From: Natronobacterium gregoryi SP2
GTDB taxonomy: Archaea > Halobacteriota > Halobacteria > Halobacteriales > Natrialbaceae
Direction: 5' to 3'
Length of the DNA: 64,000 nt
Assembly: GCF_000230715.2 (NCBI RefSeq)
Contig: NC_019792.1
Coordinates: forward strand, 2,542,001-2,606,000
Shown here: positions 1-8,678 of the stretch, in pieces
How the letters are laid out: each line of letters begins with the position of its first letter
Numbering within the stretch: position 1 is the stretch's first letter
Position numbers and translations under genes: made by a program
The notes under the pieces: generated by a model
What the model saw: only the letters and a program-made list of their open reading frames with translations
What the model was told of the DNA's origin: nothing
Database searches by the model: none

Positions 1-223
1 AATTGCACGCAGAATCGATCAAGCCATTACTATGCACCCCGACAGGTGATTCTGGCTCCAGATAGTTTCTATTCCGTGCGCTCCTCTTTGAGCGCCTCAA
101 AGTTGATTTTGCTCTACTCTATATCACCAGGATCGGTATACAACACGACGGCGAATCCAATCTCATCCTGAAATACTTATTCGATTCACCAGAGTCCAGG
201 ACTGGGATACCTCGCGGTTCCTG

Positions 224-1249
224 TCAGTCAGTCCTCTTGTCGAACGCTAATTCATTAGCGGAGTACGTATAGCACTTGATTCCGTTTTCGTCGCAGTGTT
301 CTGCGAGTTTCGACGGCCACACTCCTTCGTCGTCGAAGTCGCCGAGGTAAGCTACAGTAACCGAATCGTTGTTCCCATCGCCACCGCGCTCGACGACGAC
401 AGCCGTGTTCGGATCACTGTGACTCGTTTTAATGACGCGGTCGCCGGGTACGTACGGATTGTCGGCGAATTCGAGGTTTTCGTGTTTGTATGTCCAGAGT
501 TTGATCTCGGTGTCGACGCAGTATGATGCGAGGATCCCGGGGTGGTACTCGCGCCAGTCGGCGGGTCCTTTGTCAAGTGCGCTCGGGAATGCTACGCGAA
601 CGGCTTCGCCGTCCAGTTCCTGGCCGAAGGCACCGGTATTCTTCTCTGGTGGCATCACTTCGATGACGACGCCAACTGACGCGTCCTCGTCACCAGCCTT
701 GATGACACGGTCGCCAGGCTTGAACGGGTTCTCTGGTTTCTGATTCATGTACGCCGTGTTTGGTCCCAGCTCTTGCAACTCGTTCATCGGTCGCGCTGCG
801 AGATGCGCTAGCTTTTCCGGTTCATTACCTGAGTACGCTTCCTGCGTTTCGACCTTTGATTTGAGTGTTTCAGTGCGTTCCCACCCTAACAGAATCAGCG
901 CGTCCTCGTTGTCTCGATGCCAGACCATCACGATGATATCGTCGTCGGGGTCGTTTTCCAGCAGGTTCGCCGGGCGAAACGCCGAGACATCCCGCGACGT
1001 CTTCACGTCTACCTCGTACCCGAACACCTCGAAATCGTGCCCGGAGAAACTCTCGGGATTGCATCGTCGGATCGCCGCTTCGTTCTGCCACTCCCACATT
1101 TCGACCGGGAGGTACTCCCGACAGAACTGTTCGAACGCGAGCTCACCGAGATTTCCAATCCGTTTTACGTCGATATCGTCGGCACCCTGAATTACTGCCT
1201 GATGATTCGCTCGCTCCCGGTCGATTTCGTCCGGGGAATACAGATACAT
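224..1249 (-). CDS. PD-(D/E)XK-like nuclease with two KOW-like repeats
   Basis: Predicted DNA-binding or DNA-cleaving protein of about 341 residues. The N-terminal half carries GNLGELAFEQF followed by FEVFGYEVDVKTSRD, which looks like the E...D...DxK core of a restriction-type nuclease. The C-terminal half has two copies of a module beginning NPFKPGDRVIKAG and NPYVPGDRVIKTS, each followed by a V-V-I/V-E strand; they resemble small KOW/SH3-like barrels. An upstream start at 1354 is open, but I prefer ATG 1249 because a TATA-like agtatatct lies about 27 bases upstream, giving a leaderless transcript. The gene stands alone near the left edge of the window. The nuclease reading is a motif-level inference; activity and target are unknown. 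Confidence 0.6.
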   Translation of the reverse strand: MYLYSPDEIDRERANHQAVIQGADDIDVKRIGNLGELAFEQFCREYLPVEMWEWQNEAAIRRCNPESFSGHDFEVFGYEVDVKTSRDVSAFRPANLLENDPDDDIIVMVWHRDNEDALILLGWERTETLKSKVETQEAYSGNEPEKLAHLAARPMNELQELGPNTAYMNQKPENPFKPGDRVIKAGDEDASVGVVIEVMPPEKNTGAFGQELDGEAVRVAFPSALDKGPADWREYHPGILASYCVDTEIKLWTYKHENLEFADNPYVPGDRVIKTSHSDPNTAVVVERGGDGNNDSVTVAYLGDFDDEGVWPSKLAEHCDENGIKCYTYSANELAFDKRTD

Positions 1250-1478
1250 TACACGCAGATTATCTATTAGCCAGATATACTTTGGGTACTGGTGATCACT
1301 ACTGGAGTTGGACTGAAAATGCGCAGGAATCCATATCAGGTTCCCCAGAGACAAGTAACGAAGCCGATCTCCGCTGGCGAGAGTACGGTCGACGCCGAGG
1401 ATCTATCTAAGTGATCTTCTGTCCGTATAGACATCTGGTTTGATTTCGGCGGAAAAAGGCAGATACTGGGTTAACGAC

Positions 1479-1736
1479 TTAGCTTCGTAGTTTGGCTACG
1501 AGTTCTTCGACTTCTTCCCCATTGTCCTCAGTCGTTTCTTCGGTCTGACGTTCTTGGAGTTGGGATGGTACTTCTACGGTTTCGTCAATGACCGGTGTCT
1601 GCCCGTATTTGTCGTGGAGTGTCCGTTGCGCGTCACCGACAGTGCCTGGCATTGAATCGCCAATACTGTGGTCTCCAGTAGAGCGGTGTCGCCTGTTGAA
1701 CGCGTCGCGGTTATCGTTAGACCCCACATATACCAC
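1479..1736 (-). CDS. small acidic hypothetical protein
   Basis: An 85-residue protein starting with GTG, rich in Glu, Thr and Gln at its C-terminus. No domain recognised. A TATA-like ttaata lies just upstream on the minus strand. The N-terminal third is basic and polar, the tail is a probable acidic helix (EEVEELVAKLR). It is separated from its neighbours by untranslated AT-rich sequence, so it is probably monocistronic. It may be a false ORF; the acidic composition typical of haloarchaeal proteins is the main support. Confidence 0.4.
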   Translation of the reverse strand: MVYVGSNDNRDAFNRRHRSTGDHSIGDSMPGTVGDAQRTLHDKYGQTPVIDETVEVPSQLQERQTEETTEDNGEEVEELVAKLRS

Positions 1737-1932
1737 ATTATTAAGAAGTCACTTAATCTTATCCTTGATAGGGATACACATCACGTTTGTCTATCCCTCT
1801 ATAAAACCGTACTTGCGGGACTAGTAGGATACAACCGATGCAGAGCGATTGTTCTGAAGGACTTGTTTTGGGACAATGAATATGGAAAGTGAATGAATCC
1901 AGCGAATTATCCTAACTGCGCGTGGTGACTAT

Positions 1933-3132
1933 TCAGGTGTATTGGTCAGAATGATTCCAGAATTCTTCGCTACCGGCCTCGAACGATGAAACACAGTCCA
2001 AGTTCTTGAGATGCTGAACAGCTTCTTCACGCTGGATCTCATATACCTCCATTACCTCAGGAGTGGCTACAGGTCCGTGTTCCTCGATAAAGCTCTGCAA
2101 GTCCTGCGGCTTCTGCTCGTCGATACCTTGGAATGTGAACTGGGTCTTGAAGTCCGTGTACCGGACACGGCCATTCTTGGGGACTGGCTTTCCTTGGATT
2201 TCCATGAGCGTGAACGGAAGCTCGCCACGCTCACTTGTCTTCAGTTCGGTCTCGTCCAGATCTTCTTGGAACTGGTCAGAATCCAACCCGAGTTCTGACG
2301 CCAGATCAATCAGGACCTCTCGGTCGTTGATGTCGCGGCCAGCTGCAATACCACGACGCCACAACGTCCGAATGTAATCTACCCCACGATACTGCTGGAT
2401 TGATGCCTCGAACGCCTTATTGACCAGGCCCGTAGACTCCGGCGGGTCATCGTCCCAGAACGAAGGATCAACAGGCATACTCAACTCCTCACTACACTTC
2501 TCCCACTTCTGTTTCTCCTGCTCTGGATCCAGATCACGGACAGGAGCCGGCTTATAGAAGAGTTCAATCTCCTCACCGTAACATTCCTCAACCCGCTTCA
2601 TCACCGGTTGGACGCCCCACGACATCGCGCTCAACGCATCAACCTCTTGGACCACGACTATCGTCTCATCTTCCTCCTCATCATCGTCTTCTTCCTCTTC
2701 ATCGGTGTCCTCCTCGTCTACGTCTTCGTCCGTGTCCTCAACGTCACTTTCCCGCTCTGCATCTGGCTCTTCGAGATCGGGTTCTTCGACCTCCGGGGAT
2801 TCAGGCTCTGACTCCTCTTCGTTCTCACCCTCTTCACCATCCTCTGCTTCATCACACTCTTCAGGATCTTCCCCTTCCGGTGGCTCGATACCAGCACCAG
2901 CACCGGCCCCTGAAGCAGCACCACTACCGGCACCAGCACCAGCTGCAGCACCTGCGGCACCGGCAACGCCTGCAGCAGCACCTTCACCGTTACCGGAATC
3001 ATCTTCTTCAGCTCCGCCGAAATCATCAATACCGGTTTGAGTCTGGTTGTCTGTCGATCCTTCATCCTGCGAATCATCGTCATCCGATGAACCTCCGCCG
3101 CCTCCGCTGTACGAACCAAGGAATACGAACAT
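1933..3132 (-). CDS. low-complexity Gly/Ala- and Asp/Glu-rich protein
   Basis: A 399-residue protein of three parts. The N-terminus opens MFVFLGSYSGGGGGSS and continues as an acidic then Gly/Ala-rich stretch (AGAAAGAGAGSGAASGAGAG). The middle is an almost uninterrupted Asp/Glu block to about residue 165. The C-terminal 230 residues are ordinary and probably folded, with helices such as EVMEVYEIQREEAVQHLKN. No family recognised. There is no clear signal peptide. It follows the 3136-4020 gene with a 3-base gap on the same strand, so the two are almost certainly co-transcribed and may work together. The disordered N-terminal half could be a linker, a DNA mimic or a scaffold; that is speculation. 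Confidence 0.65.
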   Translation of the reverse strand: MFVFLGSYSGGGGGSSDDDDSQDEGSTDNQTQTGIDDFGGAEEDDSGNGEGAAAGVAGAAGAAAGAGAGSGAASGAGAGAGIEPPEGEDPEECDEAEDGEEGENEEESEPESPEVEEPDLEEPDAERESDVEDTDEDVDEEDTDEEEEDDDEEEDETIVVVQEVDALSAMSWGVQPVMKRVEECYGEEIELFYKPAPVRDLDPEQEKQKWEKCSEELSMPVDPSFWDDDPPESTGLVNKAFEASIQQYRGVDYIRTLWRRGIAAGRDINDREVLIDLASELGLDSDQFQEDLDETELKTSERGELPFTLMEIQGKPVPKNGRVRYTDFKTQFTFQGIDEQKPQDLQSFIEEHGPVATPEVMEVYEIQREEAVQHLKNLDCVSSFEAGSEEFWNHSDQYT

Positions 3133-3135
3133 TGT

Positions 3136-4020
3136 TCAGTTCTCCTCTTTCTTGTCGGTGAACTCGTTTACAGGCCGCTGCTCCTGACCATCGTTGACTG
3201 AAAGCTTGGCCTCCCGATTCTTCCGGAACTTCGGCCACGGATCCTGCGAGAGCCCATCCCCAGTAGAACAGGCATCCTTCCATTGCCGAAGCCCGGTCGC
3301 TCCACGTACACGCGGAGCAAAATCTAACAAATCATCCTCCGCAAGCCGTCCGATCAGGAACACGTTCTCTAGGTCCAGAGCGGCGATAGGGTTCCTGACA
3401 TGGCTTCGGAGGACTTTGATCGCGTTACCAGCGTCACCTCCGGTGTACTGGACGGCGTAGAAAGCGAACTCCTCGTAATTGAACTCGTCGTATAATTCCT
3501 GGTACTCCACGAAGTGTTCGTACTTCCATCCCTTGTTTGTCGGGATTAGCCGAACATCCAGATCCTGCTCGATTACCAGTTCCTGCAGGGTTCTAACATG
3601 GTTTATGTAGGCCGTGATAGCGTTCTCTTGGATTTCCTCGTCCATCCAGTTGTAGTTGTAGACCACGTCTGGGACGTAGATCGCTGGTTGTACGACTTCC
3701 AGTAGGTCCAAGACGTCTTGCAGCGTCCGCTTGTTCACCTTGTCGTCGTGTTCTGTTCCGAGGAGTACCGGGATATGCCATGGCTCAAGGACATGGCTCA
3801 GGTTATCATCCCGCTCAACGACTTCCTTAGCGTCCGAGAAGTTGATTACCACGTACTCAACTTCTTGGTTGCCGTCAAGCCACTCCTCATACTCCTCGTT
3901 AGGAAGCTCAACACGTGGATGAACGCCTCTCACCGGCTCGTAAATCCGACGAGAGTTAACCGCCTCATGCAGAGTTTGCTGCCCTCTACCGAGTTCACGG
4001 GTGTCTGTTTGCGAACTCAA
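3136..4020 (-). CDS. hypothetical protein, first gene of a two-gene unit
   Basis: A 294-residue protein starting with TTG, supported by a GGAG ribosome-binding motif six bases upstream. The protein alternates predicted strands and helices (EVEYVVINFS, QPAIYVPDVVY, DVRLIPTNKGW, EEFAFYAVQYTGG, VFLIGRL), compatible with a TIM-barrel-like fold. The late strand VFLIGRLAEDDLLDFAP loosely recalls TGT/DpdA-type barrels, but I see no diagnostic catalytic motif and do not assign that function. The tail is charged and probably disordered. It is followed 3 bases later by the low-complexity acidic protein gene. Confidence 0.6.
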   Translation of the reverse strand: MSSQTDTRELGRGQQTLHEAVNSRRIYEPVRGVHPRVELPNEEYEEWLDGNQEVEYVVINFSDAKEVVERDDNLSHVLEPWHIPVLLGTEHDDKVNKRTLQDVLDLLEVVQPAIYVPDVVYNYNWMDEEIQENAITAYINHVRTLQELVIEQDLDVRLIPTNKGWKYEHFVEYQELYDEFNYEEFAFYAVQYTGGDAGNAIKVLRSHVRNPIAALDLENVFLIGRLAEDDLLDFAPRVRGATGLRQWKDACSTGDGLSQDPWPKFRKNREAKLSVNDGQEQRPVNEFTDKKEEN

Positions 4021-4188
4021 AGTTTGCTCCTCGTCTCCGGTTCGTTCTTTTCAATGGGAGACATGTCAGGATACGTGTTAACTCCATATAATACTATTGC
4101 TGCAAATAGGCGTCTAGGGCCGCCTAAACCTTCGAATCGGGCGATTTGAGGTGGGGTGGAGTAATCCTACCACCCTGGCATATGAATT

Positions 4189-4537
4189 TTAGTTATGTTC
4201 TCGATCGTCATCGAACTCACTGTAGATCTCGGTGAGGTCATCATGAGTGAGTGTTCGAACCCAGGGCGCGTAGTCGAGTGCTTGCGCGATAACGTCGCGT
4301 GGTGTGCGGTCGCGTTTGAGTTTGATGATGTGAAGGTCGTCTTCGGCGTCTATCCCGAGGAGATCAAGTTGCTTCGCTCGCTGTCCGGACTTGCTGCCCG
4401 TAATTAAGATATTCCGTCCGAGGAGGTTCGGGTCTTTTTTCACTAACTCTTCGAGACGTGACTCGTCGTCAAGTTTCCCGGACGGGACACGAGAGTACTC
4501 ATCACCGTCGGTACGCCAAAGCCCAAACTCGATCGGC
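4189..4537 (-). pseudogene. NucS/DUF91-type nuclease remnant with mutated active site
   Basis: The frame reads MPIEFGLWRTDGDEYSR, then LDLLGIDAEDDLHIIKLKRD and TPRDVIAQALDYAPWV, the recognisable core of haloarchaeal DUF91/NucS-related PD-(D/E)XK proteins. Family members usually continue well beyond this point, whereas this frame stops after about 116 residues. The catalytic E-x-K, normally read as ELK in this family, is KLK here: codon 4321-4323 reads AAA on the minus strand where GAA would be expected. Truncation plus loss of the acidic catalytic residue indicate a decayed gene. A GTG at 4563 is also in frame. The family call rests on remembered motifs and would need a profile search. Confidence 0.55.
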
Positions 4538-4611
4538 ATACGGATAACACGGACAGGTCGCACTTAGGGATTCACTCCTGTTGAACCAGATCATGATAAG
4601 CGGTTCAAGTG

Positions 4612-5558
4612 TTAGAACTGGGTGAGCCGCGGCTCGATTACCTCACGGAACGCGTCCATCTGGTTTGTTCCCCAGTCGATCAGTTCGTTCTGTTCGTCAG
4701 GGGTGAGTTCTTCGACGGGAGCAGGGGTTGGTCGTGGGACTTTGATTCGGCATGCTCGTCCGTTGGGAAGTGGTTCCCAGACGACTTCAGTTTCGAGATT
4801 CGATTCAATGGTTGTTTGGTCTTCTTTGAGCGACTCGAAGATTGCGTTGTTTTGCTCTGCATCGCCAGCATCGATATACAGCTCAACGGAGAATTCGGTC
4901 TCGCCGTGAAACACCCATCCAAACGAGACGCCACTGATTCCTGCACCGAACGTCAAGTATGATCGTGGCTGTGGGGTTAACCGGTTCCAGCTTGGACGGT
5001 GTTCTGCGTACGCATCAACGAGACTGGCGAAGAAGTCCCGGTACCCTTGTTCTCGATCGGAAAGCGGGTCACGGAGTTCTCGTTCCCAGTCGTTCGGCTC
5101 AACGACGATCGTGAACTCGAACCCGAGAGTAGCGTCGTCAGTACCGACACTGACGATGCGGGGTCGGACACCGAAGAACCGAGCGCCGGAAGAGTCGCGG
5201 GTGTTTAACCAGTCGAGAACGGACCGATGTTCGTCTCGAAACCCTTCAGCGACCCATACGACAAACCCGGCGTCAATACCGGCGGCGTACGTCAGTAACT
5301 TACCGAGATGGTCATGATCAGTTGATCCGAACTGGTTTTCGATGACAACGGGATCGCTCGTCGTCGGTTCTGTTCCGACAAGGTCGCGGTATAGTCTCCA
5401 ACTGCGGTCTCTCTATTGGCGTCATCAATCTCGATGCCGATCAGCGACGCGAGTTGATCAATGTTTTCGAGAAGCCACGGCGTAAAATCCTGCTCTTCGT
5501 GCTCCCAAACCTCCCGCAACGGGACTTCATCGATCCGCTTGAGTTCACTGGTATCCAT
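4612..5558 (-). pseudogene. DUF4268-type nuclease gene broken by one frameshift
   Basis: The 5' part (5558 down to about 5385) reads a normal DUF4268 N-terminus: PLREVWEHEEQDFTPWLLEN, then VGDYTA. After that the frame derails. The -1 frame is open to position 4612 and continues the family: DPVVIENQFGSTDHDHLGK, LLTYAAGIDAGFVVWVAEG, and a C-terminal FGAGISGVSFGWVF to the stop. The two halves join at about 5380-5386, where a single missing base after accgcg would restore TADLVG. Intact, the product would be about 315 residues: an N-terminal PD-(D/E)XK nuclease-like domain (I-E-N-Q core) with a C-terminal DUF4268. It lies among other nuclease genes of the island's left end. Confidence 0.75.
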
Positions 5559-5597
5559 AGAGTTTGAGTTTGGGTTCTAGATCTAAGACTCGTGCTC

Positions 5598-6251
5598 TCA
5601 CGGATCGACTTCTATGAGTGCGTATTGGAATTCAGTACTTCCCTCTGGATGTGACGGGGTGGTGTACTGGTAGGGCTGCCACGTGAGTTCGTAGGTGCTG
5701 GAGAGGTGAAGTGGTGGGTAGTTCTCTTTCGTTTTTGCGGATGCATCATCGCTGTAGGCCAGTGTGCCGGTAACTTGACGACCGTCGTACGTGAGGAAGT
5801 CTGCAGCGTTCAGATGCTGTCCACGCTTCTGCCAGCATCCTTCATAATTCGTTAAGGAGAGGACATACCCGGTGTCGATGCTCCCGTTCGCAACTAGCCG
5901 TTCAACGGTTGCGACATCTTTCCAGAACTCATACATCGGAATATCATAGGCTTGGATTTTGCTGTGGTTGAACACCTCATTCAAACCGTGGAGCGGTTCA
6001 ATCGAGTGGAAGGTATCTAAGGGATACTTGAGTTCAATCGCTGTTGCGTGTCCGTCTTCAAGATGGATGATATCGAGGTATGTCTGCTCTCTCCCATCGT
6101 TAAGAGGATTGTCAACAGGGAACTCTGGTCGGACAACGCCAGAAAGATCGGCTGCTAGCTGACGGCTGAACGCGATGTGGAAGTCCTTTTCATTATGAAA
6201 CACCCGGTCCAGTGCTCCGATTGTCCTGTGGATCGTTGCCGGGGAAACCAT
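5598..6251 (-). CDS. PD-(D/E)XK-like small nuclease
   Basis: A 217-residue protein. Residues 35-80 contain PEFPVDNPLNDGREQTYLDI and then IHLEDGHATAIELKY, matching the D...E-x-K spacing of the PD-(D/E)XK fold. The remainder (FHSIEPLHGLNEVFNHSKIQ; GYVLSLTNYEGCW) looks like a conserved haloarchaeal family of unknown role, with Trp and Tyr-rich strands towards the C-terminus. It starts at ATG 6251, divergent from the Mrr-like gene at 6353 with 101 bases between them, so the two promoters probably sit in that gap. Function inferred from motif only; a restriction or repair role is plausible. Confidence 0.6.
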   Translation of the reverse strand: MVSPATIHRTIGALDRVFHNEKDFHIAFSRQLAADLSGVVRPEFPVDNPLNDGREQTYLDIIHLEDGHATAIELKYPLDTFHSIEPLHGLNEVFNHSKIQAYDIPMYEFWKDVATVERLVANGSIDTGYVLSLTNYEGCWQKRGQHLNAADFLTYDGRQVTGTLAYSDDASAKTKENYPPLHLSSTYELTWQPYQYTTPSHPEGSTEFQYALIEVDP

Positions 6252-6352
6252 TGTATGACAAACGGTATCAGTATCTGGTGAATCTTTGGTAGGAACTCAG
6301 ATGATGTAGAACGGCTTCTATACTTTATTCACTCCAAGAAGCGGTATCCGAT

Positions 6353-6847
6353 ATGGATGATAGTATTCAATCCGGCGAGGATTTTGAAAGGTGGTGTTCA
6401 GGGGTCAAGCCAACAGCGTTAGAGGAGATCGTCGCTACGATATATCGAGAGCAAGGTTGGAGCGCTCACACCACCCCACCGACTAATGATGGTGGCGTTG
6501 ACGTGATATTCGCTTCAGATGATTCCTCCTCGGATATCGATGCACTTGTTCAAGTAAAGCGCTACACCGGAATCTACACGACTGTTGATGCTGACGCGCT
6601 TTATAAACTCCAGGAAGCTGCGAAAACCCATGATCCAAACCGATTGATCGTGGTTTCGACCGGACAGTTTGGTAATCCGATTGAAACTGAAGCTGCCGAC
6701 ACAGATGATTACGTTGTAGAATTGGTACGGTGCCGCGATCTCTATGACCAGATTACCCTCGAAGTGGTGTCTCTCCTAACAGAGACCTATTCCTCATTTC
6801 CTCATCGCAAAAACTGGTGGGAGCGATCAGACTACCCCAATCAATAG
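6353..6847 (+). CDS. Mrr-like restriction endonuclease domain protein
   Basis: A 164-residue stand-alone Mrr_cat-type domain. The catalytic core is visible as NDGGVDVIF (Asp) followed by ALVQVKRY (Q-x-K), and then helices like TVDADALYKLQEAAKTHD and the strand RLIVVSTGQFGNP, the usual Mrr layout. Mrr-family enzymes cleave modified DNA in type IV restriction; here there is no fused winged helix, so target recognition is unclear. ATG 6353 follows a TATA-like tatacttta by about 30 bases, fitting a leaderless start. It is divergent from the 5598-6251 gene. Confidence 0.75.
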   Translation: MDDSIQSGEDFERWCSGVKPTALEEIVATIYREQGWSAHTTPPTNDGGVDVIFASDDSSSDIDALVQVKRYTGIYTTVDADALYKLQEAAKTHDPNRLIVVSTGQFGNPIETEAADTDDYVVELVRCRDLYDQITLEVVSLLTETYSSFPHRKNWWERSDYPNQ

Positions 6848-7163
6848 CCAGCGAATAGAGTTGACAGTAGCAGTATACGATTGATGTTCCGATATCTGCT
6901 CTGGTCTGCGCGACGATGAGTGGTTAGATGTCGGATCGGCTGAGAGTTGACCTACAACTTAGAATCTGATCAGTCCTGCAAGAACTACCAGAACCACACT
7001 GCCAGTAGCAGACAGTGAACGTTGCTATTACAAATCCTGATTTTCACTTTCGCTTTGGTTGTCTGATGTTTAATAGCTGTCCAGTCACATGTAGCCATAG
7101 ACGCTCAGTCACGTGATTTGTACCGGCCTTGACTGAATACGGACTGACCCTGATTCACCGACA
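6848..7163. other. intergenic region with operon promoter
   Basis: 316 bases without a convincing gene. A TATA-like gtttaata at about 7068-7075 lies about 90 bases before the mre11 start, so that operon probably has a leader. Nothing else recognised. Confidence 0.4.
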
Positions 7164-8678
7164 ATGCTAACGTTTGGACACATCGCGGACACACACCTCG
7201 GGCATCGACAGTACGGACTGAAACAACGAGAGGACGACATGGTCTCAACCACGCGCGCTGCGTTCCAAGAAATGGTTGAGGAGCGCGGAACTGACGTAAT
7301 CGTGTTACCGGGAGATCTGTTCCACTCTCGGGATCTTCGACCGAAAGTCCTCCACCAGACCGAACAAGAACTCGACCAGATACCGGACGACGTCCCAGTG
7401 CTCGTTTCGCGTGGAAACCATGACGAAAATCTGACGCCGCGTGACGTGACGTGGCTGAATTACCTGCACCAACGCGGACAGATTGTCTTTCTGAAAGCCG
7501 ATCTGGATGCAGATCCGGATACAGCGCGATTCGAACCGTACGATCCCGAGGAGCCTGGTGAGTACGCGGGGTTCTACGATATTGAGACAGCAGAGTGTGA
7601 TGGCCCGATTCGCGTGTTCGGACTGCAGTGGCGTGGCGCGAAGACCGGGAAGGCACTCCAGCAAGTTGCGAACGGGATTCAAGCAACGAACGAGGAATAC
7701 GGCGAGCCGGCGTTCACGGTGTTGTTGGGGCACTTCGGGATGGAAGACGAGGTGCCGACGTTAGGTGGGACAGTGACGCACACCGAGTTGCGGGAGGTGA
7801 AGGAGGTCGTGGATTACCTTGCACTCGGGCATATCCACAAGCGGTACGAGGCCGGTGACTGGATCTACAACCCCGGCTCACCGGAAGCACACAATACGCG
7901 TGAAGGACGGGATGACTGGGAACATGGGTATTATTCAGTGTCGCTGAACGCCGATGCGTCCGAAGGCGACGAGTCAGTTAGCTACGAGGTGGCGCATCAC
8001 GAGTCAAAGCGTCGTCCGTATTACCGCATTGAGTTTGACGTGACGCCGTACGAGTCGCCAGGTGAATTAGAATCGGCGTTCCAAGAACACGTGCAAAACG
8101 AGCAGACGACGGTCAAGGAGTACTGTGAGCAGTCGAAGTATACGGCGCACGGTGAGCCGCGAGAGGCGATTCTTGACCTTCGGTTTACGGGGACGCTGCA
8201 GTTTAGTCGCGGGGACTTCCGAACGGACGAACTCGCGGCATACGCGGAAGAGACGTGTGAAGCGCTGTACGTTCAGGTGAATACTGGGATTCGGACTGCG
8301 AACGTGCAGCAACTCATCTCGGAGATCGATGAGGGAGAGGTGTTCAAAGACGGTCAGTTGAACACGGCTGCGTTGGAGGATAGTGTGTTCGAGACGATCG
8401 CGCAGGAGTCAGTGTATGCTGAGAACGCGTCGGATGTGGCTGATGTGCTGGGAGACGCACACCAGATGGCGCAAGCCGAAGAAGCGGTTGAGGACATCCA
8501 AGATTCGGTGAGTTCGGCGCGGCGGGACCTGTTCCCGGAGTTAGCCGACGACGTGGTTCTCGATATTGATGAGGATCCGTTCGACGATGGTGACGCCGCG
8601 GAAACCGCGTCGGATGCCGTGGAGACTGAGGAGTCGCGTGCTGAGGCTGATGAGGCTGCGGAGGTGATGAACGAATGA
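7164..8678 (+). CDS. mre11: Mre11/SbcD-family DNA nuclease
   Basis: A 504-residue calcineurin-like metallophosphoesterase. All nuclease motifs are present in order: HIADTHLGH (residues 7-15), LPGDLFHSR, SRGNHDEN, LLGHFGMED and LGHIHKRYE, the set that binds two Mn ions in Mre11. The C-terminal 150 residues are acidic and would contain the Rad50-binding segment. Mre11 with Rad50 processes DNA ends by 3'-5' exonuclease and endonuclease activity. It is the first gene of a five-gene unit, overlapping rad50 by ATGA. Its place in an accessory island suggests a second copy beside a core chromosomal pair, possibly used in defence; that is inference. Confidence 0.9.
   Translation: MLTFGHIADTHLGHRQYGLKQREDDMVSTTRAAFQEMVEERGTDVIVLPGDLFHSRDLRPKVLHQTEQELDQIPDDVPVLVSRGNHDENLTPRDVTWLNYLHQRGQIVFLKADLDADPDTARFEPYDPEEPGEYAGFYDIETAECDGPIRVFGLQWRGAKTGKALQQVANGIQATNEEYGEPAFTVLLGHFGMEDEVPTLGGTVTHTELREVKEVVDYLALGHIHKRYEAGDWIYNPGSPEAHNTREGRDDWEHGYYSVSLNADASEGDESVSYEVAHHESKRRPYYRIEFDVTPYESPGELESAFQEHVQNEQTTVKEYCEQSKYTAHGEPREAILDLRFTGTLQFSRGDFRTDELAAYAEETCEALYVQVNTGIRTANVQQLISEIDEGEVFKDGQLNTAALEDSVFETIAQESVYAENASDVADVLGDAHQMAQAEEAVEDIQDSVSSARRDLFPELADDVVLDIDEDPFDDGDAAETASDAVETEESRAEADEAAEVMNE

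Noticed and set aside
3136-4020. TGT/DpdA-like DNA or tRNA base-exchange enzyme
   Set aside because: Only a loose strand pattern (VFLIGRL) supports it; no catalytic Asp or zinc motif was identified.
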